From an uncultured Eubacteriales bacterium (GTDB lineage Bacteria; Bacillota; Clostridia; Oscillospirales; CAG-272), in assembly GCA_910586545.1 (NCBI GenBank), contig CAJUIQ010000005.1:1-64000 (forward strand): 64,000 bases of DNA, in the 5' to 3' direction. Under the pieces are notes generated by a model. That model made no database searches and was not told the origin of the DNA. It was given only the letters and a program-made list of their open reading frames with translations. Each line of letters begins with the position of its first letter. The first letter of the stretch is position 1. Position numbers and translations under genes: made by a program. Positions 7,588 to 14,965 of the stretch are shown piece by piece.

Positions 7588-7775
7588 TTTTGGGTTCTTT
7601 TTTAGGTTTCACTTTATGTTACAAAAGTAACTCCTCAATAAATTTAAAGAAAGCAAATAGCCCCCATTGAGGCATCTCGCAGGCAAGTTGCGGATGGATT
7701 TTGCCATAGGCAAAAGTATGGAGAGAGACAAAGCAAAGGAAAAATTGAAAAATTTATATTTAATTTTGCAAAATA
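7588..7775. other. Gene-poor AT-rich stretch with a possible small dispersed element
   Basis: On the minus strand 7619-7675 could encode an 18-aa peptide (MPQWGLFAFFKFIEELLL), continued upstream by HPQLACE in the same frame; on the plus strand 7694-7834 is a 46-codon frame starting MDFAIGKSMERDK. I recall peptides like the first being annotated repeatedly in unrelated clostridial loci, which suggests a repeated non-coding element rather than a gene. No tRNA, IS end or target duplication could be shown. Confidence 0.3.
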
Positions 7776-7813
7776 AAAAAGACGTTCCAATTAAAATTGG
7801 AACGTCTTTTTTG
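7776..7813. terminator. Rho-independent terminator
   Basis: Long perfect stem AAAAAAGACGTTCCAA/TTGGAACGTCTTTTTT with a short AT loop; A-run and T-run on the two sides make it bidirectional. Confidence 0.85.
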
Positions 7814-7879
7814 TCCAAAAATTATCGCAAATAATCCGATTTGTTTTGCAAAAACTAAATGGGAAAGGAGGCGGATTTT

Positions 7880-8704
7880 TTGAAAAAATTTGTTACATTT
7901 TTGCTGCTTGCCGCTTTTCTGATTCTGCCGGCGTCCGCCGCATCCGAAAAACAGGAGGAAGAAGTGCGGCTTCCTATCGTTATGTATCACCACTTGTCTC
8001 CAAAAGCCCGCCTGCAGGGAGATTATGTGCTGTCTCCCGATGAACTGGAGTCCGACTTGCAGTATTTGCAGGAGCATGGGTATGAGAGCATCACTACTGA
8101 ACAGCTGATTCAATGGAGCAAGGGGGAAGCGGAACTTCCCGAAAAACCTGTGATGATTACGTTTGACGATGGGTATGAGTCCACATTGGTATACGGCGGC
8201 CCCCTTCTGGAAAAATACGGATTTCAGGCAGTGATTGCGGTGATTGGCAGCGCGGCGGACCTGTTCACGGAAAAGCGGGATCACATGCTGGATTATTCCT
8301 ATCTTGCATGGGACGCGGTACAGGAAATTTCCCATAATGACGTTTTTGAAATTCAATGTCACACCTATACGATGCACAAATTGAACACCCGCAAAGGCTG
8401 CGGTAAAATCACCGGGGAAGACTACTCCAACTATAAGACAAAGCTGGCGGAAGACCTCACCCGGTTTCGGGACAAGTGCGCCGCGGAAAATGTGCATCTT
8501 GTAAACGCCATTGCTTTTCCTTATGGAGTATATTGTGACGACACCATCTCTATTATAAAAGAGCTTGGATTTGAAGCTGCGTTTACTTGTACCGAACGGA
8601 TCAATTATCTCAAAAGAGATCCGGACGAGCTGTTTGAACTGCGCAGGTTCAACCGTCCCCACGGGATATCCAGCGAGCGATTTTTCAGCAAATGGGAAGA
8701 CTGA
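7880..8704 (+). CDS. Secreted polysaccharide deacetylase (NodB/CE4 family)
   Basis: 274-aa exported deacetylase acting on N-acetyl groups of cell-wall or other polysaccharides. A signal peptide (KKFVTFLLLAAFLILPASA) precedes the NodB domain. Motif 1 is ITFDDGY (catalytic base Asp and first metal Asp); motif 2 is the metal-binding HTYTMH; FPYG and the C-terminal RFNRPHG follow. The TTG at 7880 is preferred because AAAGGAGG lies 8 nt upstream, and it puts the signal peptide right at the N-terminus; an ATG at 7859 has no site. Monocistronic, convergent with ddh. Confidence 0.9.
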   Translation: MKKFVTFLLLAAFLILPASAASEKQEEEVRLPIVMYHHLSPKARLQGDYVLSPDELESDLQYLQEHGYESITTEQLIQWSKGEAELPEKPVMITFDDGYESTLVYGGPLLEKYGFQAVIAVIGSAADLFTEKRDHMLDYSYLAWDAVQEISHNDVFEIQCHTYTMHKLNTRKGCGKITGEDYSNYKTKLAEDLTRFRDKCAAENVHLVNAIAFPYGVYCDDTISIIKELGFEAAFTCTERINYLKRDPDELFELRRFNRPHGISSERFFSKWED

Positions 8705-8707
8705 TTT

Positions 8708-9682
8708 TTACAGAAGGTTTTTTCTCTGCCAGGCGGGGTCTTCCGGCGTAAGATAAGACAGAGGAACATCCAGCACGGTCATCGCGCCCCGTTTTCCTTC
8801 CCGGTGCAGGCGCACAGCGGCTCTGGCATATGCGGTGAGCACACTTGCGGTAAATTCCGGGTTGGAATCCAGCTTCAGAGAGAATTCCATTACGTGCTGA
8901 TTTTCACCGGTGCTTCCACTGCGGATGACCATGCCGCCGTGGGGCATTTTGCTGTGACACTGTTTCAGCTCTTCCATGGAAACGAAGGTCACTGTGGTGT
9001 CATAGTCGGCAAAATAGTTGGGCATTTCTTTGATCTCCCGCTCGATGCGAGCTTTGTCCGCACCGTCTTTTGCTGCCACATAGCATTCCCGCAGGTGCTT
9101 CTGGCGAGTAGTCAACGTAGGATTTTTACCGTCCCGCACAGCCTGTACTGCTTTTTCTATCGGCACGGTATACTGAATGGCGCCCTCTACTCCGTCAATT
9201 CGGCGAATGGCGTCGGAATGGCCCTGAGAAACTCCTCTGCCCCAGAAGGTATAGTCGTTGCCTGTGGGAAGTGCGGCTAGGGACAATTGACGCATAATGG
9301 AGAACAGCCCGGGATCCCAGCCCACAGACAAGATGGAGAGGGTATCTTTTGCCGCGTCCTGCATGGATGCGAAATAATCAGGAATTTTGGCATGAGTGTC
9401 AAAGCTGTCGATGGTGTTGAAAAGATGGGCGAAGGCAGGGCCCTGTTTGGGCAGATCGGTTGCGGAGCCGCCGCAGAGGATTACGATGTCCAGCTCGCCC
9501 TGCATTTTCTGCGCATCTTCCACAGACAGAATTTTTGCGTTAGGAGTATTCGTCTGCAGCGCCGCTGGATCACGCCGGGTAAAGAACGCGCAAAGTTCCA
9601 TGTCCACAGCAGCGTTCACCGCTTTTTCTACGCCCCGGCCGATGTTGCCGTAGCCCGCGATTCCAACTTTGATTTTTTCCAT
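8708..9682 (-). CDS. ddh: meso-Diaminopimelate dehydrogenase
   Basis: NADPH-dependent one-step amination of tetrahydrodipicolinate to meso-diaminopimelate for peptidoglycan and lysine. 324 aa, the normal length. The N-terminal Rossmann motif is KVGIAGYGNIGRGVE; the substrate-binding region shows CGGSATDLP, FNTIDSFDTHAKI, SVGWDPGLFS and WGRGVSQGHSDA, all diagnostic of Ddh. The GGAG Shine-Dalgarno is 9-10 nt upstream of the ATG. It ends 3 bp from the convergent deacetylase with no terminator between. Single-gene transcript. Confidence 0.95.
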   Translation of the reverse strand: MEKIKVGIAGYGNIGRGVEKAVNAAVDMELCAFFTRRDPAALQTNTPNAKILSVEDAQKMQGELDIVILCGGSATDLPKQGPAFAHLFNTIDSFDTHAKIPDYFASMQDAAKDTLSILSVGWDPGLFSIMRQLSLAALPTGNDYTFWGRGVSQGHSDAIRRIDGVEGAIQYTVPIEKAVQAVRDGKNPTLTTRQKHLRECYVAAKDGADKARIEREIKEMPNYFADYDTTVTFVSMEELKQCHSKMPHGGMVIRSGSTGENQHVMEFSLKLDSNPEFTASVLTAYARAAVRLHREGKRGAMTVLDVPLSYLTPEDPAWQRKNLL

Positions 9683-9734
9683 AATATATATTCTCCTTAT
9701 TTAAAATATCGAATTTGAAGAGGCAGACACATTT

Positions 9735-9774
9735 TCAAAAAGAAAAGCCACACACCAAACAGTGCGTGGCTTTT
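9735..9774 (-). terminator. Terminator of tRNA-Arg
   Basis: Stem AAAAGCCAC/GTGGCTTTT (9766-9774 with 9743-9751), followed on the minus strand by CTTTTTG. Confidence 0.8.
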
Positions 9775-9792
9775 GGGGCAGCGTACTGCCGC

Positions 9793-9869
9793 TGGCCTGT
9801 CTGGCAGGATTTGAACCCGCGACACCTGGAATCGGAATCCAGTGCTCTATCCAGCTGAGCTACAGACAG
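9793..9869 (-). tRNA. tRNA-Arg (anticodon CCG)
   Basis: 77-nt cloverleaf including an encoded CCA end. Acceptor CTGTCTG/CAGACAG; D-arm GCTC/GAGC; anticodon stem CTGGA/TCCAG with loop TTCCGAT, anticodon CCG (reads CGG); T-arm GCGGG/CCTGC with loop TTCAAAT. Confidence 0.97.
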
Positions 9870-9914
9870 ATATAAAAAATACAATAGACGATGCAGCTTT
9901 TTGACTGCCCGCTT

Positions 9915-9943
9915 ATTATAGCACAAACTTTTTGCTTTGTAAA
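9915..9943 (-). promoter_or_regulatory. Promoter of tRNA-Arg
   Basis: Minus-strand TTTACA (9938-9943), 17-bp spacer, consensus TATAAT (9915-9920), 46 bp before the tRNA 5' end. Confidence 0.8.
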
Positions 9944-9969
9944 CCCATTTTTTATGAAAAGAAAAATAT

Positions 9970-9998
9970 TTGCTATTGCGGATAAGTTGTGGTATACT
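9970..9998 (+). promoter_or_regulatory. Promoter of fhs-tsaE-tsaB
   Basis: TTGCTA (9970-9975), 17-bp spacer, TATACT (9993-9998), 35 bp before the fhs start. Confidence 0.75.
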
Positions 9999-10032
9999 GG
10001 TAGTAGTTTATCAGGTGAAATGAGGGATACAT

Positions 10033-11706
10033 ATGCGCACAGATATTGAAATTGCCAGAGCGGCCAAAATGCGGCCTATTGGAGATATTGCGGAAGAGCT
10101 TGGAATTTTGCCGGAGGAACTGGAGCCATATGGCCGGTATAAAGCGAAAATCAGCGATGATTTTATTCGGCGTACCGCAGACCGCCCGGATGGAAAGCTT
10201 GTTCTTGTTACGGCTATCAACCCGACTCCTGCGGGAGAGGGGAAAACCACCACGACGGTGGGCCTTGGGATGGCCATGAAGAAGATTGGCAAAAATGCCG
10301 TAATCGCCCTGCGGGAACCCTCTCTTGGTCCCGTTTTCGGAATTAAGGGCGGCGCTGCCGGCGGCGGATATGCGCAGGTGCTCCCTATGGAGGATATCAA
10401 TCTGCATTTTACCGGAGATTTTCATGCTATTACGGCGGCGAACAATTTACTGTGCGCTATGATTGACAATCATATCCAGCAGGGAAATACATTGGATATT
10501 GACGGGCGGCGTATTTTATTCGGCCGGGTAACGGACACCAATGACAGAGCTTTGCGCAACGTAGTGGTGGGACTTGGAAAACCGGTAGACGGAGTTCCAA
10601 GGGAAGACCACTTTATGATTACGGTTGCCAGTGAGGTTATGGCGATTCTATGTCTGGCAAGAGATTTGACGGATTTGAAACACAGGCTTGGCAATATTCT
10701 TGTTGCATATACAAGAGGGGGCGCGCCCGTATATGCTAAGGATATTCAGGCGGATGGAGCCATGACGGCTTTGCTAATAGATGCGCTTAAGCCCAATTTG
10801 GTGCAGACCATAGAAAATACACCTGCTATCATCCACGGCGGACCGTTTGCCAATATCGCCCACGGATGTAATTCTGTCCGGGCTACCAAGCTGGCTTTGA
10901 AGCTGGGAGATTATGCCATTACCGAGGCGGGCTTTGGTGCGGATCTGGGGGCGGAAAAGTTTTTCGATATTAAGTGCAAAATGGCGGGTCTATCTCCGGC
11001 GGCGGTGGTTTTGGTGGCTACCGTACGTGCTTTGAAATATAACGGCGGCGTGCCCAAAGATGCGCTTGCCAAAGAGGATGTAGCGGCGGTACGGCGCGGC
11101 GGCGTCAATCTGGAAGCACATATTGAAAATCTGCAAAAGTATGGGGTGCCGGTTGTAGTTGCGGTGAACCGTTTCCATACAGATACGGAAGCGGAGCTGG
11201 AGGCTGTACGCGACATTTGTGCCGCAAGAGGCGCCCGGTGCGCTATGTCGGAGGTTTTTGCAAAGGGCGGCGAAGGCGGCAGGGAGCTTGCCCAGGCAGT
11301 TGTGGCAGCATGTGCGGAGCCTGCAAACTTTGCTCCGATTTATGAAGACAGTTTGTCCATTGAAGATAAGATTGGGCGAATCGCAACAGAGATTTACGGC
11401 GCCAGAGGCGTTCAGTTTGATCCGGCGGCACGTAAATCAATCCGGCAGATTATGGAATTGAACCCGGAGTATGGGAAGTTCCCGGTATGTATGGCGAAGA
11501 CGCAGTATTCTCTGTCGGATGACCCTGCAAAGCTGGGGCGGCCTACAGATTTTGATATTACTGTGCGGGAAGTGCGTCTGTCGGCGGGCGCGGGCTTTAT
11601 TGTGGCGTTGACGGGCTCGATTATGACGATGCCTGGTTTGCCTAAAGTGCCGGCAGCCTGCAACATAGATGTAGATGCACAGGGAAATATTACAGGACTG
11701 TTTTGA
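10033..11706 (+). CDS. fhs: Formate--tetrahydrofolate ligase
   Basis: ATP-dependent formation of 10-formyl-THF from formate, supplying one-carbon units and, in acetogens, the methyl branch. 557 aa, full length. The P-loop NPTPAGEGKTTTTVGLG lies at about residues 62-80, followed by REPSLGPVFGIKGGAAGGGYAQV and the formate/THF region FHAITAANNLL. AGGG lies about 7 nt upstream of the ATG. No other Wood-Ljungdahl gene is nearby, so a role in general C1 metabolism is the safe reading. Its stop codon overlaps the tsaE start (TGATG), so the three genes are translationally coupled. Confidence 0.97.
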   Translation: MRTDIEIARAAKMRPIGDIAEELGILPEELEPYGRYKAKISDDFIRRTADRPDGKLVLVTAINPTPAGEGKTTTTVGLGMAMKKIGKNAVIALREPSLGPVFGIKGGAAGGGYAQVLPMEDINLHFTGDFHAITAANNLLCAMIDNHIQQGNTLDIDGRRILFGRVTDTNDRALRNVVVGLGKPVDGVPREDHFMITVASEVMAILCLARDLTDLKHRLGNILVAYTRGGAPVYAKDIQADGAMTALLIDALKPNLVQTIENTPAIIHGGPFANIAHGCNSVRATKLALKLGDYAITEAGFGADLGAEKFFDIKCKMAGLSPAAVVLVATVRALKYNGGVPKDALAKEDVAAVRRGGVNLEAHIENLQKYGVPVVVAVNRFHTDTEAELEAVRDICAARGARCAMSEVFAKGGEGGRELAQAVVAACAEPANFAPIYEDSLSIEDKIGRIATEIYGARGVQFDPAARKSIRQIMELNPEYGKFPVCMAKTQYSLSDDPAKLGRPTDFDITVREVRLSAGAGFIVALTGSIMTMPGLPKVPAACNIDVDAQGNITGLF

Positions 11707-12146
11707 TGATAGAATATATGGAAACCCATTCTCCTGCGGATACGGAAGCGGCGGGAGCGTATCTTGCAAAGCTTCTTACGCAGCGGCGTCCGGACAGACG
11801 CTGGTTTATTTGCCTGGAGGGAGATCTGGGCGCGGGGAAGACGGCTTTTGTCCGTGGCTTTGCCTCGATAGTGTCACCGGGCAGCAGAGTGAAAAGTCCC
11901 ACCTACACCATAGTACATGAATATCGGGGAGGGGGCGTACCGCTTTTCCATTTCGATTTATATAGACTGGAAGAATCAGAAGACGGTCTGGAGGAGATTG
12001 GGTTTGACGACTATGTTGCCGGCGGCCATTGCATTGTGGAGTGGAGCGAATATCTAATGGAGCGGCCCGAAGATGTAATTACCGTAACGATTCGAAAAAA
12101 CGGAGCGTGTGACCGGCAAATTGAAATGGAGTGGGATGGATGCTGA
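11706..12146 (+). CDS. tsaE: tRNA t6A synthesis ATPase TsaE
   Basis: P-loop ATPase of the TsaB-TsaD-TsaE complex that makes threonylcarbamoyladenosine at position 37 of ANN-decoding tRNAs. 146 aa, normal. Walker A is LEGDLGAGKTAFVRG, followed by SPTYTIVHEY and HFDLYRLE, then the conserved late motif VEWSEYL. Start chosen at 11706, overlapping the fhs stop as TGATG. tsaB follows with another overlap. Confidence 0.94.
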   Translation: MIEYMETHSPADTEAAGAYLAKLLTQRRPDRRWFICLEGDLGAGKTAFVRGFASIVSPGSRVKSPTYTIVHEYRGGGVPLFHFDLYRLEESEDGLEEIGFDDYVAGGHCIVEWSEYLMERPEDVITVTIRKNGACDRQIEMEWDGC

Positions 12147-12853
12147 CACTTGGACTGGATACCACGGCGGGTACGGCTACTGCTGCTATTGTGCAGGATG
12201 GAAAACTGCTTTGCGAATATACGATGAATTCCAGAAACACCCACAGTACGACGCTGCTGCCTATGATTGAAAGCATGCTGCACCTATTGGGGATAAAACC
12301 GGCGGATATCGGTTTGTATGCTTGTGCGGTAGGCCCGGGGTCTTTTACCGGAGTGCGTATCGGTACGGCTACCGTAAAGGGACTGGCACAGCCCTACAAT
12401 ACGCCTTGCGTGCCTGTTTCTGCCTTGGAGGCGTTGGCGCAGAATTTGGCCGGACACAGGGGTATTCTTTGCCCGGTGATGAATGCAAGACGACAGCAGG
12501 TATATACGGCGTTGTTTGATGCGGATGGAAGTAGTATCCGTCGTCTGCGGGAAGACTGTGCAATGTCTATAGAAGAGCTTTCCGGTCTGCTTCGAGAGAT
12601 GGAGAAGCCTGTATATTTCATGGGAGACGGCTATGAGTTGGTTTCTGCACTTACAGATCAGAGTACTCCAGAGCGACTGCGATATCAAAGCGCGGCTTCT
12701 GTGGCATTATTGGGCTGTAAAATTTACGCAAATGCAGAAAATAAAGCGAGCTATACAGGAGATGCTCTATTACCCACTTATTTACGCAAGCCGCAGGCCC
12801 AACGGGAACGGGAAGCGCGGCTTGCAATAGAAAATATGGAAAAGGAAAGATAG
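12140..12853 (+). CDS. tsaB: tRNA t6A synthesis protein TsaB
   Basis: Partner and scaffold of TsaD in t6A synthesis; an ASKHA-fold protein of 237 aa. Family motifs: LTLGLDTTAGTATAAIV at the N-terminus, NSRNTHSTTLLPMI, and YACAVGPGSFTGVRIG. ATG 12140 overlaps the tsaE end and has GGAG 8 nt upstream; the GTG at 12131 is possible but less well placed. In many Clostridia rimI and tsaD follow; here neither does, and the gene is followed by a structured non-coding stretch and rpiB. Confidence 0.94.
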   Translation: MLTLGLDTTAGTATAAIVQDGKLLCEYTMNSRNTHSTTLLPMIESMLHLLGIKPADIGLYACAVGPGSFTGVRIGTATVKGLAQPYNTPCVPVSALEALAQNLAGHRGILCPVMNARRQQVYTALFDADGSSIRRLREDCAMSIEELSGLLREMEKPVYFMGDGYELVSALTDQSTPERLRYQSAASVALLGCKIYANAENKASYTGDALLPTYLRKPQAQREREARLAIENMEKER

Positions 12854-12978
12854 TGTGAGGGTGATTGTAGTTACCCTATTTCACACCTAAAATCAGCTTG
12901 AATATTCTGCCGACATCGTCGGATAGCTGGTTTTATGAACAATTTGTGTCGCCGCAGTACGGCGGAATGGAGATTATT
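12854..12978 (+). other. Structured intergenic region between tsaB and rpiB
   Basis: Three stem-loops in a row: GTGTGA-GGGT ... ACCC-TCACAC (about 12853-12887), CCGAC/GTCGG within a flanking CAGC/GCTG pair (about 12894-12932, then TTTT), and CGCCG/CGGCG (about 12950-12965). The middle one is a plausible terminator; the last lies just upstream of the rpiB ribosome-binding site. Confidence 0.4.
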
Positions 12979-13422
12979 ATGAAAAAAATAGCGATAGCAT
13001 GTGATCACGGCGGATATCCGCTGAAACTTGCTGTAATGCAGTATTTGGAAAAAGAAGGATATACATGCCAGGACTTTGGCTGTGACGGTCCCGAAAGCGT
13101 AGATTATCCTGACTATGGTGTGCCGGCATGTGAGGCGGTTGCCGCAGGCACATGCGACCGGGCGATTCTAATTTGCGGAACGGGAATTGGTATGAGTATG
13201 TGTGCCAATAAGGTGCGAGGGATTCGGGCGGCATGCTGTTCCGATACTTTCAGCGTACGGATGACCCGGTTGCACAATGACGCAAATGTGTTGTGTTTTG
13301 GGGCACGAGTAGTAGGAGAAGGCCTGGCACTGGACCTGGTGGAACTGTTTCTAAAAACGGAATTTATGGGCGGATATCACTGTGGTCGAATTGAGAAAGT
13401 CATGAAAATCGAAAATCGATAA
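12979..13422 (+). CDS. rpiB: Ribose 5-phosphate isomerase B
   Basis: Interconverts ribose 5-phosphate and ribulose 5-phosphate; RpiB/LacA/LacB family, 147 aa. Motifs KIAIACDHGGYPLK (phosphate/substrate-binding CDHGG) and CGTGIGMSMCANK (catalytic Cys and anion hole) are intact, as is RLHNDANVLCFGARV. ATG 12979 has GGAG 6 nt upstream. Some relatives isomerise allose 6-phosphate or galactose 6-phosphate, but a single, non-paired gene favours RpiB. Confidence 0.9.
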   Translation: MKKIAIACDHGGYPLKLAVMQYLEKEGYTCQDFGCDGPESVDYPDYGVPACEAVAAGTCDRAILICGTGIGMSMCANKVRGIRAACCSDTFSVRMTRLHNDANVLCFGARVVGEGLALDLVELFLKTEFMGGYHCGRIEKVMKIENR

Positions 13423-13482
13423 ATCTTTAAATACATTTAGTGCAGAGGGACGAGTTCTTCGACTCTATTGTATTGATTTTTT

Positions 13483-13512
13483 AAAACACCAGTAAAACTG
13501 GTGTTTTTTTCT
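13483..13512 (+). terminator. Terminator after rpiB
   Basis: AAAACACCAGT/ACTGGTGTTTT stem with AAA loop and a run of T. Confidence 0.88.
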
Positions 13513-13616
13513 TTCTCTGCCGCATATATTTTTACAGCATTTTATTTCCGGTTTAAAGTCGGGAAATTATGGCATAAATGCGATATTCCCATCTGTTTTG
13601 AAAGAGGTATGGCAAT

Positions 13617-13937
13617 ATGATACGGGAAATTAGAAGTGGAAGACAGAAAAATGACGCGACGTCAATATCTGTTTCCAGTACAAACGATACGGCAAAGGCA
13701 AGAAAGAAAAGCCGCGCTGCAGATGCGGCTGCCATTATTTGCGCGGCATTGTGCGCGCTTTCCATCTGTATGTTTGCGGGGCGGGGAGATGCTTCATCTG
13801 CGGACGCTGTGTATCAGGCGGTAGGCAGCAAAAATCTTGGTGCGATTACCTACACTCCGCCGGAACAGCCGCAGGAGTGGAGTTTTTGGGAATACTTTGC
13901 GGATGTAATGGCCGGTGTATTCGGCTACAATGGCTGA
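13617..13937 (+). CDS. Single-pass membrane protein paired with an M50 protease
   Basis: 106 aa: a basic, polar cytoplasmic N-terminus, one hydrophobic segment (about 36-54, AAAIICAALCALSICMFAG), and about 50 outer residues ending WSFWEYFADVMAGVFGYNG. No enzyme motif. AAAGAGG lies about 8 nt upstream of the ATG. It ends 2 bp before the M50 protease, as spoIVFA precedes spoIVFB, so it may be a reduced regulator or holder of that protease. That role is inferred from position only; there is no LytM domain as in true SpoIVFA. Confidence 0.55.
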   Translation: MIREIRSGRQKNDATSISVSSTNDTAKARKKSRAADAAAIICAALCALSICMFAGRGDASSADAVYQAVGSKNLGAITYTPPEQPQEWSFWEYFADVMAGVFGYNG

Positions 13938-13939
13938 AT

Positions 13940-14488
13940 ATGGCGGGACTTCTTTTTTTTGCAGCCGCTCTTTCCATGTGTTCCTCACCGGTGCAGCTTC
14001 TTTTTGCGGTTTTACTGCATGAGTGCGGCCATCTGCTTTGCGCATCGCTTCTGCATTGGTGCCGGCCGGCTGTACATTTGAGCCCGGCCGGTATCGCTCT
14101 GCGTTATGTGGGTGTACATCCTCCCTGGCAGGAACTACTTGTATGTATGGCAGGCCCGGCAGTCAATTTTATAGCGGCAGTTTTTTGTCATTGGAGCGGT
14201 ATGGCTGCGGCGGGATCCGGGCGTCTTTTTCTTTTTTATTGTATAGGGCTTGGAACTGTAAATCTCTTGCCAATTCAAGGGCTGGACGGCGGCGGAGTTC
14301 TTAACGGACTATGTGCTCTGCTGTTTATGCCGGACCGGGCATATCGAATTTGCCGGATGGGATCGCTCCTGTCCGTTTTGTTTTTATGGATGGTCAATGT
14401 GTATATCCAAATGAAAATCGGATTTAATTTGTCACTTTTTGCTGTTTCTTTGTATTTGACAGTCACCGTTTTGCCGGAGAGTGCATAA
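13940..14488 (+). CDS. Intramembrane zinc metalloprotease, M50/SpoIVFB-like
   Basis: 182 aa, several membrane helices. The zinc site HECGH is at residues 27-31 and the partner motif NLLPIQGLDGGGVL (third ligand Asp) near 110-125, the two signatures of site-2 proteases. In sporulating Firmicutes the short SpoIVFB subgroup activates sigma-K in the mother cell. The neighbouring cortex and spore genes support a sporulation role, but no sigma-K gene is in the window. The start at 13940 is chosen for coupling to the preceding stop; no strong Shine-Dalgarno is seen. Confidence 0.8.
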   Translation: MAGLLFFAAALSMCSSPVQLLFAVLLHECGHLLCASLLHWCRPAVHLSPAGIALRYVGVHPPWQELLVCMAGPAVNFIAAVFCHWSGMAAAGSGRLFLFYCIGLGTVNLLPIQGLDGGGVLNGLCALLFMPDRAYRICRMGSLLSVLFLWMVNVYIQMKIGFNLSLFAVSLYLTVTVLPESA

Positions 14489-14539
14489 AATTTTATCATG
14501 GCAGTAGACTGCACGACCTATGAAAGGGGATGAAAATAT

Positions 14540-14965
14540 ATGAATGATCAAAGCGGAGCCGGATGGCTTCAGGTAAAGGTAGTGACCGCGAACGGTGCTT
14601 TTGGAATTGAAGACGCGCAAGTGCTGATCTTTGGAGTAGATGAAACAGGAGAAGACAGCGGCGTGATATATTCTTTGCGTACAGATCCGTCCGGTTTGGC
14701 GCCCAAAGTGAAGCTAAACGCACCGCCGCGAGAACGTTCACTTACACCGGCAGAGGATGGCGTTCCTTTCGCGACGTATCATGTGAAAGTGTCTAAAACC
14801 GGATATAACAGTGCCGAAATCGCAAATGTTCCTGTTTTTGATGGAATCACATCTTTACAAAGTGTCAATCTTACTCCAGAAAACGAGTTTTCAGCCTTGT
14901 CACCGGGATATCCAAAAGAATTTACGAAAATATATGATGTGCCGTCATCGGAGTTGCAGTTATGA
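14540..14965 (+). CDS. Carboxypeptidase-regulatory-like protein of the SleC-type cluster
   Basis: 141 aa. The stretch GWLQVKVVTANGAFGIEDAQVLIFG, then TDPSGLAPKVKLNAP and YHVKVSKTGYNSAEIANVPVFDG has the repeating beta-strand pattern of carboxypeptidase-regulatory or prealbumin-like sandwich domains. No signal peptide. GAAAGGGGAT lies upstream of the ATG and the stop overlaps the next ATG (ATGA), so it is translated with the peptidoglycan-binding protein that follows. A spore-associated structural or accessory role is inference. Confidence 0.7.
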   Translation: MNDQSGAGWLQVKVVTANGAFGIEDAQVLIFGVDETGEDSGVIYSLRTDPSGLAPKVKLNAPPRERSLTPAEDGVPFATYHVKVSKTGYNSAEIANVPVFDGITSLQSVNLTPENEFSALSPGYPKEFTKIYDVPSSELQL

